Of a DNA stretch of 64,000 bases, positions 32,051 through 41,411 are shown one piece after another. Source of the DNA: Rubrivivax sp. (GTDB lineage Bacteria; Pseudomonadota; Gammaproteobacteria; Burkholderiales; Burkholderiaceae_C). Below the pieces are notes generated by a model. That model had not been told where the DNA came from and did not search any database. It saw nothing but the letters and a program-made list of their open reading frames with translations. The translations under genes and the position numbers were made by a program. The number at the start of each line of letters is the position of its first letter. Within the stretch, counting starts at the first letter, position 1. Where the stretch lies: assembly GCA_027484825.1 (NCBI GenBank), contig JAIXSE010000030.1, positions 1 through 64,000 on the forward strand, written 5' to 3'.

Positions 32051-34537
32051 TCACGGACCAGCCGCCGGCGCACGCGGCCGAAGCACCTCAGCCGCCTCCT
32101 CCGACACCGTCCGCACATTCAAGTCCACCTGCTTGAAAGGAATCTGGATGCCCTGCGCCTCCAGCGCAGCCACGATCCGCATCAACATCGAGCTGCGAAT
32201 ACTCACCCAGCTGTCGTAGTCCATCGTCCACGCGCGCAGCACAAAATCCAGCGAGCTATCCCCATACCCCTTCAAGACCGCCGACGGCGCCGGCTGCTCC
32301 GCAATACCGGGTGTGTCGCGCGCAGCGGACTCCAGCAAGTCCACCACCCGCGCCGGATCAGACCCATAGACCACGCCCACCTCGATGTCGATGCGTCGCG
32401 AGTGATCCACCAGCGTCCAGTTGACCAGGCTGTTCGACAGCAGCGACCCATTCGGCACCACGACTTCCGCGCCGTCGAACGTCCGAATCGTGGTGGCACG
32501 CATGCCAATCGACTGGACCCGTCCGGACACACCGGCCACCTCCACAACGTCCCCCGGGCGCAAGGGCCGCTCGAACATCAGGACCAGGCCCGAGACGAAG
32601 TTGTTGACGATGTTCTGCAGCCCAAAGCCAATGCCGACACCGAGTGCACCAAACACCAGGGCCAGCTGACTCACCTTGAAGCCGGCAGCGGACAGCGCAA
32701 CGAGAAACCCGACCATCAGGATCACGTAGTAGCTCAGCGACGCCACGCTGCTGGCCACGCCGCGAGGCAGCGACGGCCGGGCGGAGAGCTGCTCGCCCAG
32801 CAACTGGCGAACGAGTCGCGCGACCCACCAGGCGATCAGAACCGCCAGCGCGAACACCAGCACATCCCCCAGACTCACCGAGATCTCCCCCACTTCGACA
32901 TTGCGCGTCAGGATGTCCGTCACCGCGGCCAGCATCGGTCGCATGATGCGGAAAGCGTCCATTGCATAAACCGCCCATCCGGCCGCCGCACTCCAGGTCA
33001 GCAGCCGCGACACGAGGGCGGACATCTGAGCGCCGTGGCGCTGCAGCAAGGGCACTCGGCGCACGCTGGCGTCGTCCAGCAGCGCCATCACGAGTGCCTT
33101 CGCCACATTCACCGTCGCGAACAGCAGGAGACCGAAGAAGGTGCTTTCGACGAGCCCGCTCACCAGGGCGTCCGCCAGCGATGTATTCCCCCCCACGTTC
33201 AGCAGCACTGCAGACGTCAGCAGCGCCGCCGCCACCCAAGTCGCTGCCTGCGCCCACCTCGGTGGCGGCACCGCCTGGCGCCGCGCACGCAGCGGTACCG
33301 CCAGCACCAGGGCCAGCGCAACGAGCGCCACACCCAGATGGATCAATCGAAAGCCTGTGCCGACCGTGGATGGCACCATGCCCAGCCCATCGAGCACATA
33401 CAGGCTGATCACCGCGTAGGGCCAGCGGCCCAAACGGCCCAGTGGCTGCGTCGGCAGCAGGCGCAGCAGCGGCACCAAAGCCACCAGCATGGCCACCTGG
33501 TGGGCCAGCAGCGGCGCTTCGGGTTCCAGCACCAGAACAGCCATCATGGACAGCAGCAGCCATGCGGAGAGCGGGCGATTCAGCACCTCGGTCTCCTTCC
33601 TCGCGCCGACGCCGCCCAGACGCCTTGCGCGATGCCGCGCCAGCAGAATCAGCAGCAATAAGGTCGGCTGAAGCACCAGAAGGACGGAGCGGTTGAAGGG
33701 CGCTGCGGCCGCGTAGGCCCTGGCAAACTGAGATTCGATCTCCATGCCGCGCGAGAAGTTGTCATCCTCCAATGGATGCAAGGGACCGCCCATCACGGCC
33801 CAGAGCGGCGGGGTATCCCGTGCCAGCAATCGCCGGTCAATGGAGGCGATGGCGTCCTCAACCTCGGCGCTTCCTGTGTCGATCTGGCTCGCCAGGGCGT
33901 TGGCACGCTGGCTGAGCTCGATCTGACGTGCCAGCGGAACGCTCAGATCGGCCTTGAGCTGGTCCAGCGCATTCAACAGGGCCTCCACCCGGTGCAACAT
34001 GAGCGGGGGGAGTTGGTCCAGGACTGCCGACGCGCGCGTGGCCTCCCAGACATCCCGGCGGCGCGCCACTTGCGCAGCGGCCTCGTCAAGCGGGCGCAGC
34101 TTACGCTGCGCCTGAGCCTGCCATTGGCTGAAACGCCTGGCATCAAACTTCCAATGGCGGTCCAGACTCTCGAGCCGCGCAATGGGCAGGTCGGCCAAAG
34201 TATCGGCACCGAATGCGCGGAGCTTTTCCTCGACCGGTGCTTGCAGAAGCCCCAAGGACTCCAGCAATTCAATGGCGGGGTCCGGGCGCCTCAACTGTCG
34301 CTGGATACGGTCGACAAAACGCTCGTCCTGAGAAGCCAGCACCAGAATGTCTGCAGGGGTGATCGGCAGACGGGCGGCGGCGCTGGGCGGCAGCGCGGCT
34401 GAAGCCGCCGCACTCGCCACAGACGGCTCAGGCTGCGCGCTCACCATCAGCGAACCAGCCACCAGGCCGCTCGCGATCCCCAACCGCAACCAAGCGCCCA
34501 GCCGCTTCGCCACCGACAAGATCTTCACCTCGCCCAT
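32051..34537 (-). CDS. MscS-family mechanosensitive ion channel, large (MscK/YbiO-like)
   Basis: 828 residues. A signal peptide (about 13-35) is followed by a periplasmic helical domain of about 250 residues, rich in heptads (SQWQAQAQRKLRPLDEAAAQVARRRDVWEAT). About ten membrane helices follow from residue 270, then the MscS core: TM3 pore helix GFKVSQLALVFGALGVGIGFGLQNIVNNFVSG (quoted in part, about residues 620-650), the beta domain RPLRPGDVVEVAGVSGRVQSIG, and VVVPNGSLLSNSLVNWT. The inner-membrane channel opens under tension to release solutes on osmotic downshock. The large N-terminal part makes it one of the long MscS homologues. It abuts the IS3 remnant at its 3' end. Confidence 0.9.
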   Translation of the reverse strand: MGEVKILSVAKRLGAWLRLGIASGLVAGSLMVSAQPEPSVASAAASAALPPSAAARLPITPADILVLASQDERFVDRIQRQLRRPDPAIELLESLGLLQAPVEEKLRAFGADTLADLPIARLESLDRHWKFDARRFSQWQAQAQRKLRPLDEAAAQVARRRDVWEATRASAVLDQLPPLMLHRVEALLNALDQLKADLSVPLARQIELSQRANALASQIDTGSAEVEDAIASIDRRLLARDTPPLWAVMGGPLHPLEDDNFSRGMEIESQFARAYAAAAPFNRSVLLVLQPTLLLLILLARHRARRLGGVGARKETEVLNRPLSAWLLLSMMAVLVLEPEAPLLAHQVAMLVALVPLLRLLPTQPLGRLGRWPYAVISLYVLDGLGMVPSTVGTGFRLIHLGVALVALALVLAVPLRARRQAVPPPRWAQAATWVAAALLTSAVLLNVGGNTSLADALVSGLVESTFFGLLLFATVNVAKALVMALLDDASVRRVPLLQRHGAQMSALVSRLLTWSAAAGWAVYAMDAFRIMRPMLAAVTDILTRNVEVGEISVSLGDVLVFALAVLIAWWVARLVRQLLGEQLSARPSLPRGVASSVASLSYYVILMVGFLVALSAAGFKVSQLALVFGALGVGIGFGLQNIVNNFVSGLVLMFERPLRPGDVVEVAGVSGRVQSIGMRATTIRTFDGAEVVVPNGSLLSNSLVNWTLVDHSRRIDIEVGVVYGSDPARVVDLLESAARDTPGIAEQPAPSAVLKGYGDSSLDFVLRAWTMDYDSWVSIRSSMLMRIVAALEAQGIQIPFKQVDLNVRTVSEEAAEVLRPRAPAAGP

Positions 34538-34894
34538 CCTTCACCTCTCCCGTCCGAATGGCATGGTGATCGGTATTAGACCCGCCATTGAGGGGCGCGC
34601 ACGCATGGGCTTGAAGGGGTGCATGCGGACGTATTGGGCGATCTGCATGCCATCCACGCCCCCAGGTCTGTCTCTTGCCCTTCTGCCCTGCCTTTTTTCG
34701 GCGATAGGCCCCCCGCCACATCACCCAACAGAGTCATCACAGCGTTCGCGAACAGCGCCACAATCAGAGGAGAAGGCGGCGTGACCCGGCCCTGGCCGTC
34801 ACGAATCCCTTCCCCGCTGTCCGGGATCCAGATCCAAGTAAAACCAGGCACCCGAATCAGCCAAGTTCAGCCAAGTTCAGCCAAGGAGTGAGCC
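34538..34894 (+). other. acnA upstream region
   Basis: 357 bases between the channel start and acnA. Three tandem decamers CAGCCAAG(TT/GA) stand at 34858-34867, 34868-34877 and 34878-34887; the last one turns into the Shine-Dalgarno AAGGAG. Otherwise I see no clear -35/-10 pair, riboswitch fold or gene. The region must hold the acnA promoter and perhaps the channel promoter. Confidence 0.5.
34858..34887 (+). repeat. Three tandem 10-bp repeats in the acnA leader
   Basis: CAGCCAAGTT occurs twice in a row and a third unit, CAGCCAAGGA, merges into the ribosome-binding site seven bases before the acnA ATG. Slippage here would change leader length, and each unit could mimic or mask the SD. Functional meaning is unknown. 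Confidence 0.75.
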
Positions 34895-37615
34895 ATGCCC
34901 CATGCGTTTGCCAGCACCCTCGCCAGTTTCAAGACCGCCTCCGGCGCCAAAGGCCAGTACTACTCGCTGCCACGCCTGGCCGAGCAGTTCCCCAGCGTTG
35001 CCAAGTTGCCGGTCTCGATCCGACTGGTGCTGGAATCCGTGCTGCGCAACTGTGACGGTCAGCGGGTGACGGCAGAACATGTCGAGCAACTGGCCCACTG
35101 GAAGCCCAACGCCCCGCGCAATGAGGAAATTCCGTTCGTGGTCGCCCGCGTGGTGCTGCAGGACTTCACCGGCGTGCCGCTGCTGGCCGACCTCGCCGCC
35201 ATGCGCAATGTGGCGGCCGCACAAGGTAAGAACCCCAAGACCATCGAGCCGCTGGTTCCGGTGGACCTGGTGGTCGACCATTCGGTGATGATCGACCACT
35301 TTGGCGACAAGAAGTCGCTGGATCTCAACATGAAGCTGGAATTCCAGCGGAATCGCGAGCGTTATGAATTCATGAAGTGGGGCATGCAGGCCTTCGACAC
35401 CTTCGGCGTCGTGCCCCCCGGCTTCGGCATCGTCCACCAGGTGAATCTGGAATATCTCGCCCGCGGCGTCCACAAGACCGGCACCGGACCGGACGCCGTC
35501 TACTACCCTGACACCCTGGTGGGCACGGACAGCCACACCACCATGATCAATGGCGTGGGCGTGGTGGGCTGGGGCGTGGGCGGCATCGAGGCGGAAGCCG
35601 GCATGCTGGGCCAACCGGTCTATTTCCTGACCCCGGATGTGGTGGGCTTCGAGCTGAGCGGCCGCCTTCGCGAAGGCGTCACCGCCACCGACCTGGTGCT
35701 CACCGTCACCGAAATCCTGCGCAAGGCCAAGGTGGTGGGCAAGTTCGTCGAGTTCTTTGGGGAAGGCACAGCCAGCCTCTCGGTGCCGGACCGCGCCACC
35801 ATCGGCAACATGGCCCCGGAATACGGCGCCACCATGGGCTTCTTCCCGGTGGACGAGCGCACCATCGACTACTTCAAGGGCACCGGTCGCACTCAGGAAG
35901 AGATTGACACCTTCGAGGCCTACTTCCGGGCCCAGGGCCTGTTTGGTGTGCCGCGCAGCGGAGACATCCAGTACAGCCAGGTCGTGTCCCTGGACCTGGG
36001 TACCGTCGCCCCGTCGCTGGCCGGCCCCAAGCGCCCGCAGGACCGCATCGTCATCACCGACCTGGCCAAGACCTTCGCCAGCCTGTTCAGCAAGCCGGTG
36101 GCCGAGAACGGCTTCAACCAGCCGGCCGCCAAGCTGCCGCAGAAGTTCCCCGTGGCCAGCCCCAAGGGCCTGGAGATCGCGAACGGCGACGTGCTGATCG
36201 CCGCCATCACCTCCTGCACCAACACCTCCAACCCGAGCGTCATGCTGGCCGCCGGTCTGCTGGCCAAGAAGGCGGTGTATGCCGGCTTGAAGGTGCAGCC
36301 GCACATCAAGACCTCTCTGGCCCCCGGCTCGCGCATCGTCACCGAGTACCTGGAAAAAGCCGGCCTGCTGCCCTACCTGGAAAAGCTGGGCTTTGCCGTG
36401 GCGGCGTACGGTTGCACCACCTGCATCGGCAACGCGGGCGACCTGACCTCCGAGATCAACGAGACCATCGTCAGCAATGACCTGGTCTGCGCGGCGGTGC
36501 TGTCCGGCAACCGCAACTTCGAGGCCCGCATCCATCCCAACATCAAGGCCAACTTCCTGGCCAGCCCGCCGCTGGTGGTGGCCTACGCCATCGCCGGCAA
36601 TGTCACCCGCGACCTGATGACCGAGCCGGTCGGCTACGGCACGGACAACAAGCCGGTCTACCTGGGCGACATCTGGCCCACCAGCGACGAGGTCTACGCC
36701 CTGCTGAAGCTGGCGCTCAACCCCGACGCCTACCGCGCCAACTACGCCAAGGTGAAGGCCGAACCCGGCAAGCTGTGGGAGAAGATCCAGGGCGGCAAGG
36801 GCCAGGTCTACGAATGGCCCAAGAGCACCTACATTGCGCAGCCGCCCTTCTTCGAGGGCTTCACCCAGGTGCCGCAGGCGCAGGAAGTGGGCGTCAAGCA
36901 GGCGCGCATCATGGCGCTGTTCGGCGACTCCATCACCACGGACCACATCTCTCCGGCAGGCGCCATCAAGGAGGCTTCACCGGCCGGTGCCTATCTGAAG
37001 GAACAGGGCGTCATGAAGGCCGACTTCAACAGCTACGGCTCGCGTCGCGGCAACCATGAAGTGATGATGCGCGGCACCTTCGCCAACGTGCGCATCAAGA
37101 ATCTGATGATCCCGGCGAAGGCCGACGGTTCGCGCGAAGAAGGCGGGCTCACGCTGTTCCAGCCCGGCGGCGAGAAGATGTTCATCTACGACGCCGCCAT
37201 GCGCTACATCGCCGACGGCGTGCCCACCGTCATCTTCGCGGGCGAGGAATACGGCACCGGCTCCAGCCGCGACTGGGCGGCCAAGGGCACTCAGTTGCTG
37301 GGCATCAAGGCGGTGGTGGCCAAGAGCTTTGAGCGCATCCACCGCTCCAACCTGGTGGGCATGGGCGTGCTGCCGCTGCAGTTCCGCCCCGGCGACTCGT
37401 GGGAAAGCCTGGGCCTGAAGGGAGATGAGCGGATCGACATCCAGCTGGGGGCAGAGATCCTGCCGCAGTCGGAAGCCTTCCTGACCATCACCTCGGCGGA
37501 CGGGGCCACCCGCAAGGTCTCGCTGATCCTGCGCATCGACACCCCGATCGAGGTGGAGTACTACCGCCACGGCGGCATCCTGCCCTACGTGCTGCGGCAA
37601 CTGCTCGCGGCCTGA
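34895..37615 (+). CDS. acnA: Aconitate hydratase A
   Basis: 906 residues, the AcnA/IRP length. It isomerises citrate to isocitrate in the TCA cycle with a 4Fe-4S cluster. Cluster ligands are the Cys of [13 protein letters not shown] (about residue 440) and the two Cys of [13 protein letters not shown] (about 506-509). Other family blocks include [44 protein letters not shown] and the swivel-domain loop [21 protein letters not shown] lies seven bases upstream. AcnA enzymes can also bind mRNA when the cluster is lost. The gene stands alone, with a terminator about 125 bases after the stop. Confidence 0.97.
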   Translation: MPHAFASTLASFKTASGAKGQYYSLPRLAEQFPSVAKLPVSIRLVLESVLRNCDGQRVTAEHVEQLAHWKPNAPRNEEIPFVVARVVLQDFTGVPLLADLAAMRNVAAAQGKNPKTIEPLVPVDLVVDHSVMIDHFGDKKSLDLNMKLEFQRNRERYEFMKWGMQAFDTFGVVPPGFGIVHQVNLEYLARGVHKTGTGPDAVYYPDTLVGTDSHTTMINGVGVVGWGVGGIEAEAGMLGQPVYFLTPDVVGFELSGRLREGVTATDLVLTVTEILRKAKVVGKFVEFFGEGTASLSVPDRATIGNMAPEYGATMGFFPVDERTIDYFKGTGRTQEEIDTFEAYFRAQGLFGVPRSGDIQYSQVVSLDLGTVAPSLAGPKRPQDRIVITDLAKTFASLFSKPVAENGFNQPAAKLPQKFPVASPKGLEIANGDVLIAAITSCTNTSNPSVMLAAGLLAKKAVYAGLKVQPHIKTSLAPGSRIVTEYLEKAGLLPYLEKLGFAVAAYGCTTCIGNAGDLTSEINETIVSNDLVCAAVLSGNRNFEARIHPNIKANFLASPPLVVAYAIAGNVTRDLMTEPVGYGTDNKPVYLGDIWPTSDEVYALLKLALNPDAYRANYAKVKAEPGKLWEKIQGGKGQVYEWPKSTYIAQPPFFEGFTQVPQAQEVGVKQARIMALFGDSITTDHISPAGAIKEASPAGAYLKEQGVMKADFNSYGSRRGNHEVMMRGTFANVRIKNLMIPAKADGSREEGGLTLFQPGGEKMFIYDAAMRYIADGVPTVIFAGEEYGTGSSRDWAAKGTQLLGIKAVVAKSFERIHRSNLVGMGVLPLQFRPGDSWESLGLKGDERIDIQLGAEILPQSEAFLTITSADGATRKVSLILRIDTPIEVEYYRHGGILPYVLRQLLAA

Positions 37616-37738
37616 ACGGGAGAGCGTGTAGCCTGAGCAGGCGAGCCCGCAGTCTTGATTTGGCGAGCGCCTCCACCCGCGGGCGCTATGCCACCAACGA
37701 CGCACCGGGCCTGCAATCTCCCTGCACAGCAACAAGCC

Positions 37739-37768
37739 AAGCGACGCCCTCACCCGGCGTCGCTTTTC
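37739..37768 (+). terminator. Rho-independent terminator after acnA, overlapping the tetR 3' end
   Basis: AAGCGACGCC (37739-37748) pairs perfectly with GGCGTCGCTT (37756-37765) around a 7-base loop, with TTTTCTTT starting at 37764. The stop codon of the opposing TetR-family gene (37750-37752) lies in the loop. The stem could act on either strand, but the T-tract favours the acnA direction. Confidence 0.88.
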
Positions 37769-38475
37769 TTTGGCAATCGCCAAAAGTCCATCAGCACCCG
37801 GCACTGCTCCCGCGCGGCCTGCTTGATGGTGGCCACTTCCTTGGGACCGAAGCGCTCCCATCCCAGCTTGGCCAGTTGCATCCGCCGTCCCAGCGAAAAC
37901 ACCATCAGCTGCCCCATCATCATCATGATGCGCATGCTCAGGGTCGGATCCTTGAGGTCGATGCCGCTGTAGCGCGACACGAGCTGCGTCGTCACCCGAG
38001 CCATCCGGGGGCGCAGGTTCTCGTCCATCATCTGGAAGACCAGGTTGGGCCCCTGCCCCACTTGCTCCTGCGCCATGAACAGCCGCCGGTGCTCCGCGTC
38101 GTCCGGCAGCAGTTGATGCTCCGCGATGGCGTCGAGCAAGGCGCCAAAGGCCTCGAACAGTTCTTCGCTGGACGCATCCGCCCGCTCCAGCACCGCCTCC
38201 GCCCGCTCGACGGCCGGCCCGAAATGCTCGTGGGCGCTGTCCGCGATGTGCTGGGCACAGGCCTGGTAGACGCCTTCCTTGTTGTCGAAGTAGTACTGCA
38301 GCGCCGGTGCATTGACGCCAGCCTGCTTGGCAATCTCTCGCGTTGACGCCCCCTCGAACCCCCGCTCGGCAAAAAGGCGCAAAGCCACGTCGATGATGCG
38401 TCGGCGGGTTTCTTCGCCGCGGGCGTATCCCGCTTCGGGGCGATGTCTCGGGGCTCGGACGGGTCGGTCGGTCAT
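37750..38475 (-). CDS. TetR-family transcriptional repressor of the adjacent efflux operon
   Basis: 241 residues from ATG 38475; a longer in-frame start at 38517 lacks support. The N-terminal helix-turn-helix domain is RRRIIDVALRLFAERGFEGASTREIAKQAGVNAPALQYYFDNKEGVYQA (about 25-73, typical TetR). It is followed by a C-terminal ligand domain resembling the CerR/CecR (DUF1956) group (FMAQEQVGQGPNLVFQMMDE, MMMGQLMVFSLGRR). It is divergent from the EmrA-EmrB-NodT efflux genes, the classic position for a local repressor that is released by a transported drug. A 9-bp inverted repeat in the shared promoter is the probable operator. Confidence 0.88.
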   Translation of the reverse strand: MTDRPVRAPRHRPEAGYARGEETRRRIIDVALRLFAERGFEGASTREIAKQAGVNAPALQYYFDNKEGVYQACAQHIADSAHEHFGPAVERAEAVLERADASSEELFEAFGALLDAIAEHQLLPDDAEHRRLFMAQEQVGQGPNLVFQMMDENLRPRMARVTTQLVSRYSGIDLKDPTLSMRIMMMMGQLMVFSLGRRMQLAKLGWERFGPKEVATIKQAAREQCRVLMDFWRLPKKSDAG

Positions 38476-38538
38476 GCGTCGTTTCGGATCGGTAAAGCCG
38501 CAGCCGGGATGTGGCACGGTGCACAGTTCCCAAAATAT

Positions 38539-38598
38539 ATCAGTTGACAGAATTCTTCCAGGTGGAAAAAGATATCGACCGGAATAAATTCAACTGAT
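38539..38598. promoter_or_regulatory. Divergent promoter with paired TetR-type operator half-sites
   Basis: ATCAGTTGA (38539-38547) is repeated inverted as TCAACTGAT (38590-38598). The left copy overlaps a perfect -35 TTGACA at 38544-38549; AAAGAT at 38568-38573, 18 bases on, is a possible -10. The right copy ends two bases before the first efflux ATG. A repressor at these sites would block both polymerase and ribosome access. The repeats are seen directly; operator function is inferred. Confidence 0.6.
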
Positions 38599-38600
38599 GG

Positions 38601-39788
38601 ATGTCCATGTCCGCCCCGTCCCCCTCTTCCGCGCCCTCATCCGCGCCCTCTTCTGCACCCTCTTCTGCACCCTCTTCCGCACCTGCCTCCGCTCCGGCAA
38701 CCCCGCCCTCACCATCCAACGGCCGCCGCCGTCCCGTTCTCCTGGTCCTGGCCATTGCCGCCCTGGTTGGCGGCGCCGTCTATGGCATCAACTGGTGGCG
38801 CGTCAGCCGCTTCATCGAGAGCACGGACGACGCCTATCTCAAGGCCGACAGCGTCACCGTCGCGCCCAAGGTCGTGGGCTATGTGACGGAGGTATTTGTC
38901 CAACCGAACCAGGCCGTCAAGCGCGGCGATCCGCTGGTGCGGCTGGACCGTCGCCAGTACGAAGCCATGCTGGCCCAGGCCCAGGCCACCATCGAGGCCC
39001 GCAAGGCGGACATCCAGAAGGCCCAGGCCGACATCCTTCAGCAGAAAGCCCAGTGGGCGCAGGCCCGGGCACAAGTGCAGTCCGCGCAGGTGGCGCTGAC
39101 CCATGCGCAGCAGGAATTCGAGCGGTTCGCGCCGCTGGTCAGCACCGGCGCCACCACTGAAGAGCGCCTGGCCGAGCTGCGCAACACCCGGGACCAGGCC
39201 AAGGCCACGCTCGCCGCCAACCAGGCCGCCGAAGCCGCCGCCGCCAGCCGCATCCAGTCCACCGAGGCGCAAGTGGCGCAGTCCAAGGCCCAGGTGCAAG
39301 CGGCTGATGCCGCCCGCAGCCAGACGCATCTGGATGTGGACGACACGGTGGTGCGCGCCGCCATCGACGGCCGGGTCGGCGACAGCACCGTGCGGGTGGG
39401 CCAGTTGGTGCAGCCCGGCACGCGCCTGATGACCCTGGTGCCGGTGCAGGAGGTCTATCTGGTGGCCAACTTCAAGGAGACCCAGATCGGCCGCATGCGC
39501 GCCGGGCAGCCAGTCACCCTGCATGTGGACGCCCTGCCTGATCTGGCGCTGCATGGCGAGGTGGAGAGCTTCTCGCCCGGCACCGGCGCCCAATTCGCGC
39601 TGCTGCCTTCCGAGAACGCCACCGGCAACTTCACCAAGATCGTGCAGCGGGTACCGGTGCGGATCCGCGTGCAGGCGGATGCGGCGCTTCGCGAGCGACT
39701 GCTGCCGGGCCTGTCCGTCACCACCGAGGTGGACACCCGCGACAGCGCTCCGGTCCGCCAGGCCGCCGACGGAGACCAGCATGGCTGA
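38601..39788 (+). CDS. emrA: EmrA/HlyD-family membrane fusion protein of an efflux pump
   Basis: 395 residues (alternative ATG 38607). The cytoplasmic N-terminus is five repeats of PSSA. One membrane anchor follows (about 47-67, VLLVLAIAALVGGAVYGINW). Next come a biotinyl-lipoyl half-motif (DSVTVAPKVVGYVTEVFVQPNQAVKRGDPL), a long coiled-coil hairpin rich in Ala/Gln (about 115-245), and the second lipoyl half (VRAAIDGRVGDSTVRVGQLVQPG), then a beta-barrel. This periplasmic adaptor links the EmrB-type pump encoded next to the NodT outer-membrane channel. It overlaps the pump gene by eight bases. Confidence 0.9.
   Translation: MSMSAPSPSSAPSSAPSSAPSSAPSSAPASAPATPPSPSNGRRRPVLLVLAIAALVGGAVYGINWWRVSRFIESTDDAYLKADSVTVAPKVVGYVTEVFVQPNQAVKRGDPLVRLDRRQYEAMLAQAQATIEARKADIQKAQADILQQKAQWAQARAQVQSAQVALTHAQQEFERFAPLVSTGATTEERLAELRNTRDQAKATLAANQAAEAAAASRIQSTEAQVAQSKAQVQAADAARSQTHLDVDDTVVRAAIDGRVGDSTVRVGQLVQPGTRLMTLVPVQEVYLVANFKETQIGRMRAGQPVTLHVDALPDLALHGEVESFSPGTGAQFALLPSENATGNFTKIVQRVPVRIRVQADAALRERLLPGLSVTTEVDTRDSAPVRQAADGDQHG
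38622..38681 (+). repeat. Five tandem 12-bp units coding (PSSA)n
   Basis: Units of CCCTCTTCCGCG run at 38622-38633, 38634-38645, 38646-38657, 38658-38669 and 38670-38681 with one to two substitutions each. The unit length is a multiple of three, so slippage lengthens or shortens the cytoplasmic tail of the adaptor without a frameshift. Confidence 0.85.
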
Positions 39789-41397
39789 GGCGACCGCCGC
39801 TTCAGGTCTGCCGCCCGCAAAAGCCCCAGCCGCCGCGTCGACAGAGCCCAATGCCAAAGCCGCGGACTGGATCGCCGTGGCCGCTGGCGCGCTGGGCGCA
39901 CTGATGGCCACGCTGGACATCTCCATCACCAACTCCGCCCTGCCTCAGATCCAGGGCGCCGTCGGCGCCACTGGCACCGAAGGCACCTGGATCTCCACCG
40001 GCTACCTGATGTCGGAAATCGTGATGATCCCGCTGGCAGCCTGGCTCACCCGGGTCTTCGGCCTGCGCAACTTCCTGGTCGGCAATGCCACGCTCTTCAC
40101 GCTGTTCTCGGTGATGTGCGGCTTGTCCGGCAACCTGTCCACCTTGATCATCGCGCGCATCGGCCAGGGGTTCACCGGCGGCGCCATGATTCCCACGGCG
40201 CAGACCATCATCCGCACCCGGCTGCCCCGCCATCAATTGCCGGTGGGCATGACGATGTTCGGGCTGATCGTGATCCTGGGCCCGCTGCTCGGTCCGGTGG
40301 TCGGCGGCTGGCTGACCGAGAACGTCAGCTGGCACTGGTGCTTCTTCATCAACGTGCCGGTGTGCGCCGCACTGCTGGCGCTGCTGCTGCTGGGCCTGCC
40401 GCGTGAGCGCACGCATCTGGACCAGTTCCTGCGCGCCGACTGGCTCGGCATCATCGGCCTGGCCGTGGGCCTGTCGACCTTGACTGTCGTGCTCGAGGAA
40501 GGTCAGCGCGAGCGATGGTTTGAGTCCTCGCTGATCCTCTGGCTAAGCCTGACTTCGGCCGCCGGCCTCGTGCTGGTGGCGCTGTCGCAGCGCTGGTCGG
40601 CCAAGCCCATCCTGCGGCTGAGCCTGATGCGCAACAAGAGCTACGCGAGCGTCATCTTCATCGTGTTTGTAGTGGGTGCAGGCTTGTATGGCGTGTCGTA
40701 TCTGGTGCCGCAGTTTCTGGCGCTGATCTCCGGCTACAACGCGCAGCAGTCGGGCACGGTGATGTTGCTGTCGGGCCTTCCGGCCTTCCTGATGATGCCC
40801 ATCCTGCCGCGGCTCATCACCCGGCTGGACTTCCGCATCATGGTGATTGCCGGCCTGCTGTTCTTCGCGGTCAGTTGCCTGCTGGACATCAACCTCACCG
40901 CCCAGAGCGTGGGCCACGACTTCACCCTGTCCCAACTGCTGCGCGGCGTCGGCCAGATGCTGTGCATGATGCCGCTGAACCAGGCGTCGATGGCGGCGGT
41001 CAGCCGCGAGGAATCGGGCGACGCCGCCGGCCTGTACAACATGGCGCGCAACCTGGGCGGCTCAGTGGGCCTGGCAGTGCTGGGCACCTTCATCGACCGA
41101 CGCAATGCGCTGCACGTCGACCGGCTGAATGAAGCCTTGAATGCGAATTCGCCGATTGTGCAGGGGCGTGTGGCGGCCGGCACCGCCAGCCATCTGACCC
41201 AGGTCGGTGACGCGGCCTATGCGCAATTGCAGGCGCTCAAGGAGATCGCGCTGCAGATCCAGCAGCAGGCCAGTGTCATGACCTTCTCCGAAACCTTCTA
41301 TGCCCTGGCGGTCGCCCTGCTGCTGTGCTTCCCCCTGGCCTTGCTTCTGAAGACGCCGCGCCCGGGACAGGCTCCGGCCGTCAGCGAAGCCCATTGA
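39781..41397 (+). CDS. emrB: EmrB/QacA-type MFS drug exporter (DHA2, 14 TM)
   Basis: 538 residues. Family blocks are ATLDISITNSALPQIQG (motif D1 in TM1, about 45-61), WISTGYLMSEIVMIPLAAWL, and motif C in TM5 ILGPLLGPVVGGWLTENVSWHWCFFINVP. About 14 hydrophobic segments continue to the C-terminus. It is a proton-driven exporter of lipophilic drugs or uncouplers in the inner membrane. The ATG at 39781 starts inside the end of emrA (8-base overlap). With the adaptor and NodT channel it forms a tripartite pump; the substrate is unknown. Confidence 0.92.
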   Translation: MAEATAASGLPPAKAPAAASTEPNAKAADWIAVAAGALGALMATLDISITNSALPQIQGAVGATGTEGTWISTGYLMSEIVMIPLAAWLTRVFGLRNFLVGNATLFTLFSVMCGLSGNLSTLIIARIGQGFTGGAMIPTAQTIIRTRLPRHQLPVGMTMFGLIVILGPLLGPVVGGWLTENVSWHWCFFINVPVCAALLALLLLGLPRERTHLDQFLRADWLGIIGLAVGLSTLTVVLEEGQRERWFESSLILWLSLTSAAGLVLVALSQRWSAKPILRLSLMRNKSYASVIFIVFVVGAGLYGVSYLVPQFLALISGYNAQQSGTVMLLSGLPAFLMMPILPRLITRLDFRIMVIAGLLFFAVSCLLDINLTAQSVGHDFTLSQLLRGVGQMLCMMPLNQASMAAVSREESGDAAGLYNMARNLGGSVGLAVLGTFIDRRNALHVDRLNEALNANSPIVQGRVAAGTASHLTQVGDAAYAQLQALKEIALQIQQQASVMTFSETFYALAVALLLCFPLALLLKTPRPGQAPAVSEAH

Positions 41398-41411
41398 TAC
41401 GGACCTCTTTC

